From the NCBI RefSeq assembly GCF_017301615.1, contig NZ_CP059066.1:930001-994000 (forward strand): a DNA stretch of 64,000 bases, read 5' to 3'. Numbering within the stretch: the stretch's first letter is position 1; every line of letters starts with the position of its first letter. Below the pieces are notes generated by a model. The model did no database searches and was not told the DNA's origin. It worked only from the letters and a program-made list of their open reading frames with translations. The position numbers and the translations under genes are program-made. The stretch is from Koleobacter methoxysyntrophicus (GTDB taxonomy: Bacteria; Bacillota; Thermosediminibacteria; Koleobacterales; Koleobacteraceae). This document shows, piece after piece, positions 7,824 to 16,301 of this stretch.

Positions 7824-8678
7824 CTCAACGGAGACATCATAAACCTCTCTTTTGGCAATACCCCTATCCCGGGCCACCAGTTTTATGGCCTCTTTTTTGC
7901 TCTTTCCCGCTTTCATGTAAAGGAGAAGATGTTCCTCAACGGCCAAACCTTCCCAGTTTTTTAAGCCTTTTTCCCGCCCATCTTCAGCACCAGAAATCAC
8001 CAGAGTAAATTCCCCCCTGGGCTTTTCTCTTTCAAATTTTTCAATGGCTTCACTAATTTTACCCCGGAATACTTCCTGAAATAACTTTGTCAGTTCCCTT
8101 ACAACAGCTACGTCTCTGTCTCCCATAACCTTAAAAATGGATCTTAAGCAGTCCAGCAGCCTGTGGGGGGCTTCATATATTACGATCGTCCTTTCATCGC
8201 TTTTAATATTTTCAAGGAAGGCTTCTCTATCCTTTTTATGCCTTGGAAGGAACCCTTCAAAAACGAACCTCCGGGTGGAAAGCCCAGATACGGCCAGGGC
8301 CGATATGCAGGCCGACGGTCCCGGTAATATATCCACGGGAATACCGTCTTTTATAACCTCGTTTACAAGGTCTGCCCCCGGATCTGAAATGCCCGGTGTC
8401 CCGGCATCGGATACAAGGGCAACACTCTTGCCCCGTTTTAAAAAATCTACCAGTTTTTCACCTATTTCCTTTTTATTGTGTTCATGATAGCTGACCAATG
8501 GTGTATTAATTCCGTAATGGTTCAAAAGTTTCCTGGTGTTGCGGGTATCCTCAGCAGCAATCAGATCCACTTCTTTCAAGACCTTCAGAACCCTCAGGGT
8601 AATATCTTCTAGATTCCCTATAGGTGTAGCACACAGGTAGAGTTTACCCATTTCATTCTCTTTTAAAATAGAATCCAT
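7800..8678 (-). CDS. rsmI: 16S rRNA (cytidine1402-2'-O)-methyltransferase
   Basis: About 292 residues. RsmI methylates the ribose of C1402 in the ribosomal P site using S-adenosylmethionine. Family blocks are visible: LYLCATPIGNLEDITLRVL, AAEDTRNTRKLLNHYGI, SYHEHN, LVSDAGTPGISDPG and the tetrapyrrole-methylase-like GPSACISAL. The ATG at 8678 is preferred because AAGGGG sits five bases upstream, and the remaining N-terminal lead resembles Bacillus YabC; the frame stays open to 8714. It follows yabB and yazA, the same order as in Bacillus subtilis. Confidence 0.95.
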   Translation of the reverse strand: MDSILKENEMGKLYLCATPIGNLEDITLRVLKVLKEVDLIAAEDTRNTRKLLNHYGINTPLVSYHEHNKKEIGEKLVDFLKRGKSVALVSDAGTPGISDPGADLVNEVIKDGIPVDILPGPSACISALAVSGLSTRRFVFEGFLPRHKKDREAFLENIKSDERTIVIYEAPHRLLDCLRSIFKVMGDRDVAVVRELTKLFQEVFRGKISEAIEKFEREKPRGEFTLVISGAEDGREKGLKNWEGLAVEEHLLLYMKAGKSKKEAIKLVARDRGIAKREVYDVSVELPCSKKD

Positions 8679-8768
8679 TAATTCCCCTTCCATTTTTTTC
8701 ACCACACCCATCAATTTAAAATGTTAAATTTATTTAGTGTAAATGCCCTGCTGCTTCCCCGGTTTCAA

Positions 8769-9017
8769 TTAATTTTTTCGTATCAAACTCAGCTTCTTTT
8801 CTCTTGGCAGTTTCTTAATCTCTTTTTCCCGCTTCACCGCTTCTGATTTATCGCTGAATCCTTCCAGGTATACCAGTTTTACCGGTCTTCTTCCTCTAGT
8901 GTATTTTGCCCCCCGGCCTTCATTGTGTTCCTTTACTCGCCTTTCCGGTTCTGTGGTATATCCGGTATATAAAGTAGCATCACTGCACTCAAGGATATAA
9001 ACGAAATGTTTTATCAT
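8769..9017 (-). CDS. yazA: GIY-YIG domain protein of the YazA/YhbQ type (UPF0213)
   Basis: 82 residues forming a single GIY-YIG nuclease-like domain: YILECSDATLYTGYT at residues 7-21, the Arg in ERRVKEHN (26-33), YTRGRRPVKLVYLE (39-52) and the Glu in SEAVKREKEIK (58-68). Small stand-alone members occur widely; their natural substrate is unsettled. It starts five bases downstream of the yabB stop, so the two are almost certainly co-transcribed. Confidence 0.93.
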   Translation of the reverse strand: MIKHFVYILECSDATLYTGYTTEPERRVKEHNEGRGAKYTRGRRPVKLVYLEGFSDKSEAVKREKEIKKLPREKKLSLIRKN

Positions 9018-9022
9018 GGAGG

Positions 9023-9778
9023 TTATACCTTTTCTTGAGGTCCGTAAAAGATGCCCATGAGCTCATCGGTATAAGTACCGTCCTCTTTGTGTATATATAC
9101 CGGGTCACAGAATTTAAGCTGTGGTTTGCCGCCCTTCAGGGCTTCTATCAGGAGGATATTGGGGGCTTTACCTACTTTGGGATGGGCAAATTTAATTTTT
9201 TTAGGTTCAAGGGCATATTTCCGCATCAGGCACATTAAATCAACAAGCCTCTCGGGTTTGTGAACTATAGCAAAACGCCCTTTGCTTTTAAGGAGAAAGG
9301 CCCCGACCCTGATCACGTCTTCCAGGCTGCACTTGATCTCATGTTTAGAAATAGCTTTCGATTCCTGGGGGTTGATAAACCCCCTACCCACCTCCATATA
9401 AGGGGGATTAGTAACAACTACATCGAAGTCGTTTTCCAGCAGTTGCGGTGCATCTTTTAAATCCATAGTTAGGATTTTAACCCTTTCCTCAAGCCCATTG
9501 TATCGAACGCTCCTTCTAGCCCTTTCTGCTACCCTTTCCTGGATTTCCACACCAGCTATATATGAAGCCCCGGTTTTCGCCGAAAGGAGAAGGGGAATAA
9601 CCCCGCTTCCCGTTCCCAGATCTATAACCCTTTCACCCTTTTTTACCGTTACAAAATTGGCCAGGAGGACGGCATCCAGCGAAAAGCAGAAGTCCTCTCT
9701 GTCCTGAATTATTTTTAAACCATGGCACAGCAGGTCATCCAGCCGTTCCGTTTCTTTTAACAGTATATCCCGTTTCAA
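9023..9778 (-). CDS. tRNA1(Val) A37 N6-methyltransferase-like protein (YabB/TrmN6)
   Basis: About 251 residues with a class I S-adenosylmethionine methyltransferase fold. Motif I is VIDLGTGSGVIPLLLS and the amino-methylating motif IV is VVTNPPYME. The N-terminal FSLDAVLLANF block is typical of the TrmN6/YabB group. A TTG at 9778 with AAAGGGGAG six bases upstream is the best-supported start; an ATG seven codons earlier has no good ribosome site. It heads the yabB-yazA-rsmI cluster. Exact RNA target is inferred from the family. Confidence 0.88.
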   Translation of the reverse strand: MKRDILLKETERLDDLLCHGLKIIQDREDFCFSLDAVLLANFVTVKKGERVIDLGTGSGVIPLLLSAKTGASYIAGVEIQERVAERARRSVRYNGLEERVKILTMDLKDAPQLLENDFDVVVTNPPYMEVGRGFINPQESKAISKHEIKCSLEDVIRVGAFLLKSKGRFAIVHKPERLVDLMCLMRKYALEPKKIKFAHPKVGKAPNILLIEALKGGKPQLKFCDPVYIHKEDGTYTDELMGIFYGPQEKV

Positions 9779-9827
9779 ATACGACTCCCCTTTATTCAAT
9801 GCTTCTGCTGCAAGAATTCAATCCTTG

Positions 9828-9850
9828 CAAAATAAGGCTTACAGCCTTAT
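9828..9850 (-). terminator. Terminator after glycerate kinase
   Basis: On the minus strand ATAAGGCT and AGCCTTAT flank a three-base loop and are followed by TTTTGC. It lies about 45 bp after the glycerate kinase stop. Confidence 0.6.
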
Positions 9851-9896
9851 CCCGATTTTTTACCTATTATATCTTCAAACGTCACTTTATATACGG

Positions 9897-11069
9897 CTAC
9901 CCGTGATAGTTCCTTTTCAGTAAAGGTATACGGTTCTGCGTCGGGTTGGCTAAGAGACGTATTACAGCCCTTACGGTATGCTTGAGTGAATCCTTCGACC
10001 TGGCAATGGCTCTATCCAGAGGGATTATGCTCCTGTTGATGCTTAAAATTGAGGTAATACCGTATTCATAGAGTTTTTCAGCGCTATCGTCTACATCTCC
10101 CGCTAAAACCAGGACAGGGATGCCCTTTTTAGCAGCCCTTTTAGCAACACCAACGGGAGCTTTGCCCCTCAGGCTCTGGCCGTCTATCCTGCCTTCACCG
10201 GTTATGATTAGGTCGGCATCAGAGATTATCTCTTCAAACCTCACCGCCTCAAGAATCACATCTATCCCCGGTTTTAACTTACCGCCCGCAAAAGCAACAA
10301 GACCTGCACCGAGGCCGCCGGCAGCCCCTGCTCCTTTAACCGATTGAACATCAAAATCAAGGTGGTTTTTCAGGACATCCGAATAGTGTTTTAAATTGGA
10401 ATCCAGATATCGGACCATCTCTTCATCGGCGCCCTTCTGCGGGGCATAAACATATGCAGCCCCTTCTGGGCCGTGCAGGGGATTATCCACATCACATGCC
10501 ACAATTACTTCAGCCTCCTTTAACCTGGGGTCTAAGCCGCGTGTATCTATTTTGTGAAGTCTTTCTAAGCCCCTCCCTGTCAGTTCCACATCATTCCCTC
10601 TTTCATCAAGGAATTTTACCCCTAGTGCTGCGGCCATGCCGATGCCTCCATCATTAGTTGCACTACCGCCTATACCTATAATAATCCTGCTGCATCCCCT
10701 CTCAAGGGCATTTTTAATAAGTTCTCCGGTGCCGTAAGTTGTAGTAACCGAAGGGTCTTTTTTGCCCCTTACCAGGGGAAGACCCGAGGCGGCAGCCATT
10801 TCTATTACGGCAGTCTTTTCATCCGGGAGTATGCCATAAAAGGCCCTGGTCCTTTCAAAGCAGGGACCTGTAACTTCAACAAAAACCTTTTTCCCTCCTG
10901 CCGATGTTAAAAACGCATCTACAGTCCCTTCCCCTCCGTCTGCAATGGGCACCTTCACTACCGCAATTTGAGGGGCTTCCTCTTTTACCACCCCTTCCAC
11001 TATATCACAGATTTCTCTAGAAGTCATGCTGCCTTTGAAGGAATCGGGTGCAACAACAATTTTTTTCAA
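9897..11069 (-). CDS. glxK: Glycerate kinase (GarK/GlxK family)
   Basis: About 390 residues once the start is set at the TTG at 11069, where GGAGGAGG lies five bases upstream and the product begins KKIVVAPDSFKGSMTS, the canonical opening of this family. The frame stays open 22 codons further but without a ribosome site. The enzyme phosphorylates D-glycerate (to 2-phosphoglycerate in the garK/glxK class). Family blocks include PIADGGEGTVDAF, IGGSATNDGGIGMA and GAGAAGGLGAGL. It has its own promoter and a hairpin leader that looks like an attenuator. Neighbouring genes do not reveal the pathway; glycine/serine or sugar-acid breakdown is possible. Confidence 0.93.
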   Translation of the reverse strand: MKKIVVAPDSFKGSMTSREICDIVEGVVKEEAPQIAVVKVPIADGGEGTVDAFLTSAGGKKVFVEVTGPCFERTRAFYGILPDEKTAVIEMAAASGLPLVRGKKDPSVTTTYGTGELIKNALERGCSRIIIGIGGSATNDGGIGMAAALGVKFLDERGNDVELTGRGLERLHKIDTRGLDPRLKEAEVIVACDVDNPLHGPEGAAYVYAPQKGADEEMVRYLDSNLKHYSDVLKNHLDFDVQSVKGAGAAGGLGAGLVAFAGGKLKPGIDVILEAVRFEEIISDADLIITGEGRIDGQSLRGKAPVGVAKRAAKKGIPVLVLAGDVDDSAEKLYEYGITSILSINRSIIPLDRAIARSKDSLKHTVRAVIRLLANPTQNRIPLLKRNYHG

Positions 11070-11210
11070 TATAACCTCCTCCCCTTTTCTAACCAATTCT
11101 TTCCATTGCCGAAGCACTTCAGCAAAAGCTGTCAAGGTTATATATCTATTCTATTACTTTTACTTTATATTTTTTATTTCTCATTCTGGAGGAAAAATCC
11201 TCTTTACGTG

Positions 11211-11285
11211 TTAAAAAAGAAAAGCCGTTCAGCTGTCGGCAAAACGGCTTTCCGCGAAAGCCCCATGGGGCAAGGTCGCTCTTAA
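11211..11285 (-). promoter_or_regulatory. Attenuator-like leader of glycerate kinase
   Basis: The minus-strand RNA can form three overlapping hairpins. The palindrome GCCCCATGGGGC (11260-11271) comes first. GGCTTTC-GCG-GAAAGCC comes next and shares bases with both neighbours. Last is AAAGCCGTT with AACGGCTTT (11221-11251), followed by a T run that makes it a good terminator. The middle hairpin uses the 5' arm of the terminator, so it would act as an antiterminator. The ligand or signal is unknown. A plain terminator for the upstream receptor gene is the alternative. Confidence 0.5.
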
Positions 11286-11312
11286 CGTAAAGGGGCAGTA
11301 TATAATTGTCAA
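11284..11312 (-). promoter_or_regulatory. Probable promoter of the glycerate kinase leader
   Basis: Minus strand TTGACA (11307-11312), 17-base spacer, TACGTT (11284-11289). The -35 is perfect and the -10 is weak. Confidence 0.45.
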
Positions 11313-11380
11313 TGAAAATGTTAAAATGGTTGTAACGGCTCAAAGTCGGATTGAGACAATTGTATATTCTATGTAATAGG

Positions 11381-12913
11381 CTATATTGTCAAATTGAAGA
11401 TATCATCTATACTAAGGGCAGCCTGGATTATCCCCTTCTGGTCCGTCCTGCTTACCCCTACATATTTATATATCCTCCCGTCGATGCTCCTTTTTTGAAG
11501 CTTTTGAACAACCTTGAGGTTTCTATCCTTCAAAATCTTTCTAAACTCTCCTGCCTGGGTTTTCTCATCATCAGGGAACCTAAAACCGATCTCATTTTCT
11601 TGATTACTTAAAATAATCACACCGTCCTCATCGGTAACACAGATCGTGGTTACACCATATTTTTTTATTACCTCTTTTAGCCGACCTACATCCATTTGTT
11701 CCTTTTCCCGGGCATAAATTTCTGAAAAACTTTCTGCAACCTTTAGCAGCATTTTGCCCAATGTATCATCAAAGGAACGGCTGAATTTTTCCAATTCATT
11801 TACGGTATTTAAAAGGGAAAGCGAAGACCGGGTATTGGTTTTTATATATTCCCTCTGTTCATTTAAGATACTCTCAATGGTTTTCATAGTATCTGCCAGG
11901 GATGTCGAGAAATTGGCCACTTCCTGGATATTGTTAGTCATCTGTTCAGTAGCAAGGCTTTGGGTTTTTAAGCTTTCTGATATAGTATCAATTAAATTTT
12001 GAATCTCATTTATAGAACTGGTTATACTGCCTATGCCCTTCTGGGCTTCATCTGTTATCTCCTTTTCCATACCCATTTTTTTAACCGTACCTTCCATTAA
12101 CTCGGAGGCACTTTTAATGCTTTTTGCAATCCTGTCCACCAGTTCTACAATCTCTTTCGAGAAGGATGATGTCTCACCCGCAAGTTTCTTAATCTCGTTG
12201 GCTACCACTACGAATCCGCTGCCTGATATTCCTGCCCTGGCAGCTTCTATAGAAGCGTTCAATGACAAAAGATTTATCTGCTGGGAAATGTCATTTATAC
12301 TGTCTGAAATAGCTACTATCTTTTTTGAAATATCCTGTAAGTTAAAAATCTCCCGGGCTATGGTCCTTATTTCATTGCTCCTTTCTTCTATAAGGTTTAC
12401 CGCCCTTTTTAAAGAACTAATACTGTTCTCAATATTCTCTGCAGCAGCCTGGGTACTTTTGATAGCCTTGCCGGAGGTTTCAGCCAGTTCATTGTTGCTG
12501 CTATACAGTTCTTGGGATATGGCTGCACAGTTGCTGATACTGTCATTTACTGCCGAAACATCCTGTAAAAATTTTGAGGTCTTTTCATTAAGAATATCAA
12601 TTCTGTTATCGGATTCAACGGATTTCCTGTTAATTTCCTGAGCTGCCAGTGAAATTTCCACAGATGATTTCAATATCTGGTGAACCCATTTTCTCATAGA
12701 ATCCTGGAGTTCTTTTAGCGGATTTTTTAAAATCCTGAAGCCGTTTTTAAATTTCTCCGTATCTATATTAAAATAGAAATTGCCTTTTGAATAGGCCTTT
12801 AGAAAATCGGCAAGGTCTGATATTAAACCTGCCTGCCTTCTAAAAACCACAGCACCGAATATGCCGACGAGGGTCAGCAATAAAATTGACAATATAAAGG
12901 TTGAATTGCTCAT
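11381..12913 (-). CDS. Methyl-accepting-chemotaxis-type signalling protein with C-terminal sensor-like domain
   Basis: 510 residues. One membrane segment (about 5-24) is followed directly by a long coiled-coil methyl-accepting signalling domain; its tip carries [16 protein letters not shown] and [13 protein letters not shown] near residues 215-245. There is no extracellular sensor domain ahead of it. Instead the C-terminal 110 or so residues (from about 400) read as a small alpha/beta module, including [16 protein letters not shown] and [19 protein letters not shown], which resembles a single Cache/PAS-like sensor. That order is reversed relative to ordinary chemoreceptors, suggesting a cytoplasmic sensor. 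No che genes are nearby. Start ATG has AAGAGGTG upstream. Confidence 0.85.
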   Translation of the reverse strand: MSNSTFILSILLLTLVGIFGAVVFRRQAGLISDLADFLKAYSKGNFYFNIDTEKFKNGFRILKNPLKELQDSMRKWVHQILKSSVEISLAAQEINRKSVESDNRIDILNEKTSKFLQDVSAVNDSISNCAAISQELYSSNNELAETSGKAIKSTQAAAENIENSISSLKRAVNLIEERSNEIRTIAREIFNLQDISKKIVAISDSINDISQQINLLSLNASIEAARAGISGSGFVVVANEIKKLAGETSSFSKEIVELVDRIAKSIKSASELMEGTVKKMGMEKEITDEAQKGIGSITSSINEIQNLIDTISESLKTQSLATEQMTNNIQEVANFSTSLADTMKTIESILNEQREYIKTNTRSSLSLLNTVNELEKFSRSFDDTLGKMLLKVAESFSEIYAREKEQMDVGRLKEVIKKYGVTTICVTDEDGVIILSNQENEIGFRFPDDEKTQAGEFRKILKDRNLKVVQKLQKRSIDGRIYKYVGVSRTDQKGIIQAALSIDDIFNLTI

Positions 12914-12977
12914 TTTGCACCTCTTTTCGATTTTCGCCTTATTTTTCTTTGTTACAACAACATAATTCGTAAAAAAC

Positions 12978-13037
12978 CCGTTACTTCCTTTGTGGTTTAT
13001 ATCTAAAAAAAATGGGCCGACTTGTTAATATTTATAA
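12978..13037. repeat. 60-bp direct repeat, copy 1
   Basis: Starts CCGTTACTTCCTTTGTGGTT and ends TTGTTAATATTTATAA. The first 33 bases are almost identical to copy 2 and the last 16 are identical. The gap between them varies. It lies between the receptor-like gene and the NHL lipoprotein gene. Confidence 0.85.
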
Positions 13038-13117
13038 CAATAAACCATAAATGCCTGTCCAAAAAGGCGGGCTTTTGTCATTACTGTTTCTGCTCAAACC
13101 TTCTATTTCAAAAAACA

Positions 13118-13177
13118 CCGTTACTTCCTTTGTGGTTTATATCTAAAAAACATGAGTTGATTTGTTAATATTTATAA
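13118..13177. repeat. 60-bp direct repeat, copy 2
   Basis: Second copy of the repeat at 12978-13037, 140 bp away in the same orientation. The 12914-13258 stretch contains these two copies and no gene that I can support. Confidence 0.85.
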
Positions 13178-13258
13178 GTTCACTCCAACCCCCAGAACTG
13201 ACTTGAACCTCACAGCTTATCCGGCTCCAATCACCTATACCGGGCGCACCACAATAAC

Positions 13259-13291
13259 AAAACCCGCCCTTTTTGCACAGGCGGGTTTTTT
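13259..13291 (-). terminator. Terminator of the NHL lipoprotein gene
   Basis: AACCCGCC and GGCGGGTT pair around a GC/A-rich loop, with A/T runs on both sides, so it can work in both directions. It follows the minus-strand stop at 13297 within a few bases. Confidence 0.75.
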
Positions 13292-13296
13292 ATCCA

Positions 13297-15246
13297 TTAC
13301 CGTTCCAGTTTAAACCTCATTATCCGGTGATTCCCGTAATCGGCCACATAGAGATTATCTTCATTATCGATATAGATCCCCTTAGGATAAGCAAACTGAT
13401 CATCATCGTGACCGTAAGAACCGTACATTTTTATGAACTCGCCATCGGAAGAAAATTTCAAAATCCTGTGGTTATAGGTATCAGATACATAAACATTACC
13501 CTGACTATCACAGGCAATACCGTAAGGCCCCAGTTTTTCACCGCCTTCATAGCCGATACCTACACCCGGTTCGCTCTCCGTTCCCCCAAATTTATCTTCA
13601 TACTGCCCCACGCTGTTAAATTTATATACAGTGCCGTCTTCGGCACTTAAAACATATATATTGCCTATCCTGTCAACGGCCACATCTTGAGGCTTCGGTA
13701 CCGAATACTCTTCTATGGGCTCTCCGTTATAGGTAAGTTTTTGGACCCTGTCATTATATTTATCTGCAACTAGTATACTATCTTCAGGCCCTATCGTCAT
13801 GCCCGAAGGGCCTATTTGGAAGGAATAGGAATAAACCACACCAAAATCACCGGGGGCCGTTCCCCTTCCGCCAAAGCTTGTAAGAAACTGACCTCTGGAA
13901 CTGAATACCTGTATCATATCCAGATCAAGGATATATACGTTGCCCTTCGAATTAACGGCTATAGCCTGAGGGTTAGCAAATTTGCCCATATTATATCCGC
14001 TCACGAACTGGAAGACCAGTTCGCCTTTAGAATTAAATCTGATAGCCCTGAAATTCAACGGGTCATCCAGATACATATCGCCATTAACCACATAGATATT
14101 CCCTTCTCTATCAGCAAATATATTGTTCGGATAAATGAAGACACCTCTGTCGCTCTCAGAATCCAGGGCATAGATGAATTCCCCGGAAGCCTTAAACGCC
14201 TGAACCCTGTGATTATATGAATCTACTGCATAGATGAAGTCATCAGGGCTTATTGAAAGGGCTGTAGGTCCATAGTATCCATAATTATCTCCAATGGTTC
14301 CGAATTTCCCCTTTTGCCTCCCCATGCCTCCAATCCTCTCCAAGACCTCTCCGTCTCTGTTCAATTTTATAATGTAATACGAAGAGGCATCGGTAATATA
14401 GATGTTGCCCTCAGAATCTACTGCAATATCCATAAGCTGAGTAAAGAGGCCTTTTACATCATCGTTATTTATTTCTTTAAGGAACTTACCTCCCCTGTCA
14501 AGGATCTGTATCCTGTTGTTAATAGTATCTGCCACATATATATTGTCATTGCCGTCTACAGCTATACCGCTGGGGCCTATATAGAATTCAGAACCTTCAG
14601 CCCCTAGCTGACCTTTGCCTTCCCCGCGGCTGCCGTATTTAGCCAGCACTTTACCTTTCGGACTTATTTTCCATATCTTATCAAAACTGAGTGTTATCAA
14701 ATTGCCTTCTGAATCAATATCTATGCTCCTGGGCAAAAACAGGTCTTCCTCCCCTTCTTCCGGTTTGATATAATCTTTAAGAAGGCCATTAGTATCATAA
14801 ATCCATATACACCTGGCATCCATATCTGCTATATATAGATTGCCGGCATTATCAATGGTAAGATCCGCGGGCAGTTGGAGCCCTTCCGTCATCTTACCGA
14901 ACTTTTTTATAAATTCCCCCCTTAAATTAAACCTCTTAATTAATCCATCGGTAGAATAGAGGTCTATAACAAATATGCTGTCATTTCCAACTTTTAAATT
15001 TATAGGATAACCCAGCATTTTATCGGGGACTCCATAGAGGATCAGGTCTGCCTTAAAGGTATATCCCGGTTCTTCCGGTGGGCTCGATGTATCGCCTCCT
15101 GAAGGCTTATCGTCCGCTGATGGCGTTTCGTCCTCTACAGGTGGTACATTATCTGCCGGGGGTACTTCGTCTTTTTTGCCGCAACCTGCTGCAAAGAGCG
15201 ATAAAAGTATAATTACTGCCAGAAATGCCGCAAGGCCTTTCTTCAC
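13297..15246 (-). CDS. NHL-repeat beta-propeller lipoprotein
   Basis: 649 residues. The N-terminus is a lipoprotein signal (MKKGLAAFLAVIILLSLFAAGC) with the lipobox Cys at residue 22, followed by a Pro/Asp/Glu-rich linker to about residue 60. The rest is a chain of about ten NHL-type repeats, each built on the pattern GPSGIAVDGNDNIYVADTINNRIQ, likely forming one large or two six-bladed propellers. It is probably anchored to the outer face of the membrane. NHL propellers bind proteins or ligands; this one has no attached catalytic domain. GTG start behind GGGGAGGTG. It is transcribed alone with its own terminator. Confidence 0.9.
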   Translation of the reverse strand: MKKGLAAFLAVIILLSLFAAGCGKKDEVPPADNVPPVEDETPSADDKPSGGDTSSPPEEPGYTFKADLILYGVPDKMLGYPINLKVGNDSIFVIDLYSTDGLIKRFNLRGEFIKKFGKMTEGLQLPADLTIDNAGNLYIADMDARCIWIYDTNGLLKDYIKPEEGEEDLFLPRSIDIDSEGNLITLSFDKIWKISPKGKVLAKYGSRGEGKGQLGAEGSEFYIGPSGIAVDGNDNIYVADTINNRIQILDRGGKFLKEINNDDVKGLFTQLMDIAVDSEGNIYITDASSYYIIKLNRDGEVLERIGGMGRQKGKFGTIGDNYGYYGPTALSISPDDFIYAVDSYNHRVQAFKASGEFIYALDSESDRGVFIYPNNIFADREGNIYVVNGDMYLDDPLNFRAIRFNSKGELVFQFVSGYNMGKFANPQAIAVNSKGNVYILDLDMIQVFSSRGQFLTSFGGRGTAPGDFGVVYSYSFQIGPSGMTIGPEDSILVADKYNDRVQKLTYNGEPIEEYSVPKPQDVAVDRIGNIYVLSAEDGTVYKFNSVGQYEDKFGGTESEPGVGIGYEGGEKLGPYGIACDSQGNVYVSDTYNHRILKFSSDGEFIKMYGSYGHDDDQFAYPKGIYIDNEDNLYVADYGNHRIMRFKLER

Positions 15247-15376
15247 TTTTAATCACCTCCCCATATTTCAGGACCTCTGCTAGTCTGTTATCTGTCTTTA
15301 TTTTCTTTAAAAATATTACTCTATCTTTTAGACGTAAAAAAATTAGTTAAATGTTCCATATAGATATTTTAACAAA

Positions 15377-15400
15377 GAAAAAATCGGCCATAAAGGCCAA
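15377..15400 (-). terminator. Probable terminator after the YugP-type protease gene
   Basis: On the minus strand TTGGCC and GGCCGA flank a short loop and are followed by six T residues. Confidence 0.5.
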
Positions 15401-15519
15401 TTTTAAAATTTAATATAAATTTAATATTTCTTCATCACGCTGATACCTGTTTTAATCCCTTTTCCGAAATATTCCTGCAGGCAGTTTGCAATTTTATAAT
15501 CTGTATCTGTAATCCTTAA

Positions 15520-16215
15520 TTAATCCCTTCTCTGAAACATTCCTGCCAGGGCAAGGAGCCGAATCAGCTGCATTATTGCCATGAAGGTCGCAGCAACATA
15601 GGTCAGGGCTGCCGCCGATAAAACCCTTTTCGCAGGTCCGACCTCTGCCCTTGTGATAAATCCCCCTGCTTCAAGGGCTTCTATAGCTCTGCTGCTGGCA
15701 TTGAATTCAACAGGCAGGGTTACAACCTGGAACAAAACGGCAGCGGTAAAAGCGAGGATACCTATAAACATCAGGGATTCTGCGCGGAATAATAAACCCA
15801 TCAGGAAAAGCGGGAAAGCCATCTGGGAACCTATGCTGGCTACAGGGAATATGGAATTCCTTATTCCCAGAGGGATGTACCCTACATCGTGCTGTATAGC
15901 ATGGCCCGTTTCGTGGGCGGCAACCCCCAGGGAAGCCACGGAAGTGCCACTGTAAACATCCTGAGACAGCCGTAAAACCTTTTTCCTGGGGTCATAATGG
16001 TCTGAAAGATGACCCCTTATCATTTCTATAGAGACATCGTAAAGGCCGTTTTGGTCCAGGAGCCTTCTCGCCACCTGGGCACCCGTCAAACCGCAGGATG
16101 CGGGCACCCGCAGGTATTTTTGAAAAGTACCGCTGACCTTAGCCTGTGCATACATAGCCAGAAGAAGGGCCGGTAAAACTATTATCATGGTTGAATCCCA
16201 GAAAAAGAAGGGCAT
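15520..16215 (-). CDS. yugP: Neutral zinc metallopeptidase of the YugP family
   Basis: 231 residues from the ATG at 16215, which has AGAGAGGT seven bases upstream; the product then starts MPFFFWDSTMIIVLPALLL, as in YugP proteins. There is one N-terminal and three or four later membrane segments. The metal-binding HETGHAIQH lies near residue 112, within VASLGVAAHETGHAIQH. The catalytic side probably faces the cytoplasm. Substrates are unknown. It sits between ricT and the NHL lipoprotein gene, an interruption of the Bacillus-type gene order. The final Gln-Arg-Arg-Asp tail has a degenerate copy in the DNA just downstream. Confidence 0.9.
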   Translation of the reverse strand: MPFFFWDSTMIIVLPALLLAMYAQAKVSGTFQKYLRVPASCGLTGAQVARRLLDQNGLYDVSIEMIRGHLSDHYDPRKKVLRLSQDVYSGTSVASLGVAAHETGHAIQHDVGYIPLGIRNSIFPVASIGSQMAFPLFLMGLLFRAESLMFIGILAFTAAVLFQVVTLPVEFNASSRAIEALEAGGFITRAEVGPAKRVLSAAALTYVAATFMAIMQLIRLLALAGMFQRRD

Positions 16216-16301
16216 AACCATCACCTCTCTTAAGTTATTGAATACCCCATATGGGTAGTTGATTAAATTATAAAACAATTTAACAATTAAAGTCAATGAT
16301 A

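Noticed and set aside
11211-11285. Glycerate kinase leader as a cyclic-di-GMP riboswitch
   Set aside because: The receptor-like gene nearby made this tempting, but the conserved aptamer blocks of that class are missing and the leader serves the kinase gene, not the receptor.
11351-11611. Plus-strand frame at the end of the receptor-like gene
   Set aside because: Overlaps the conserved C-terminal module on the other strand and has no recognisable features.
12033-12641. 202-residue open frame opposite the receptor-like gene
   Set aside because: Antisense shadow of the repetitive coiled-coil coding sequence; Ser/Leu/Ile-rich composition and no ribosome site.
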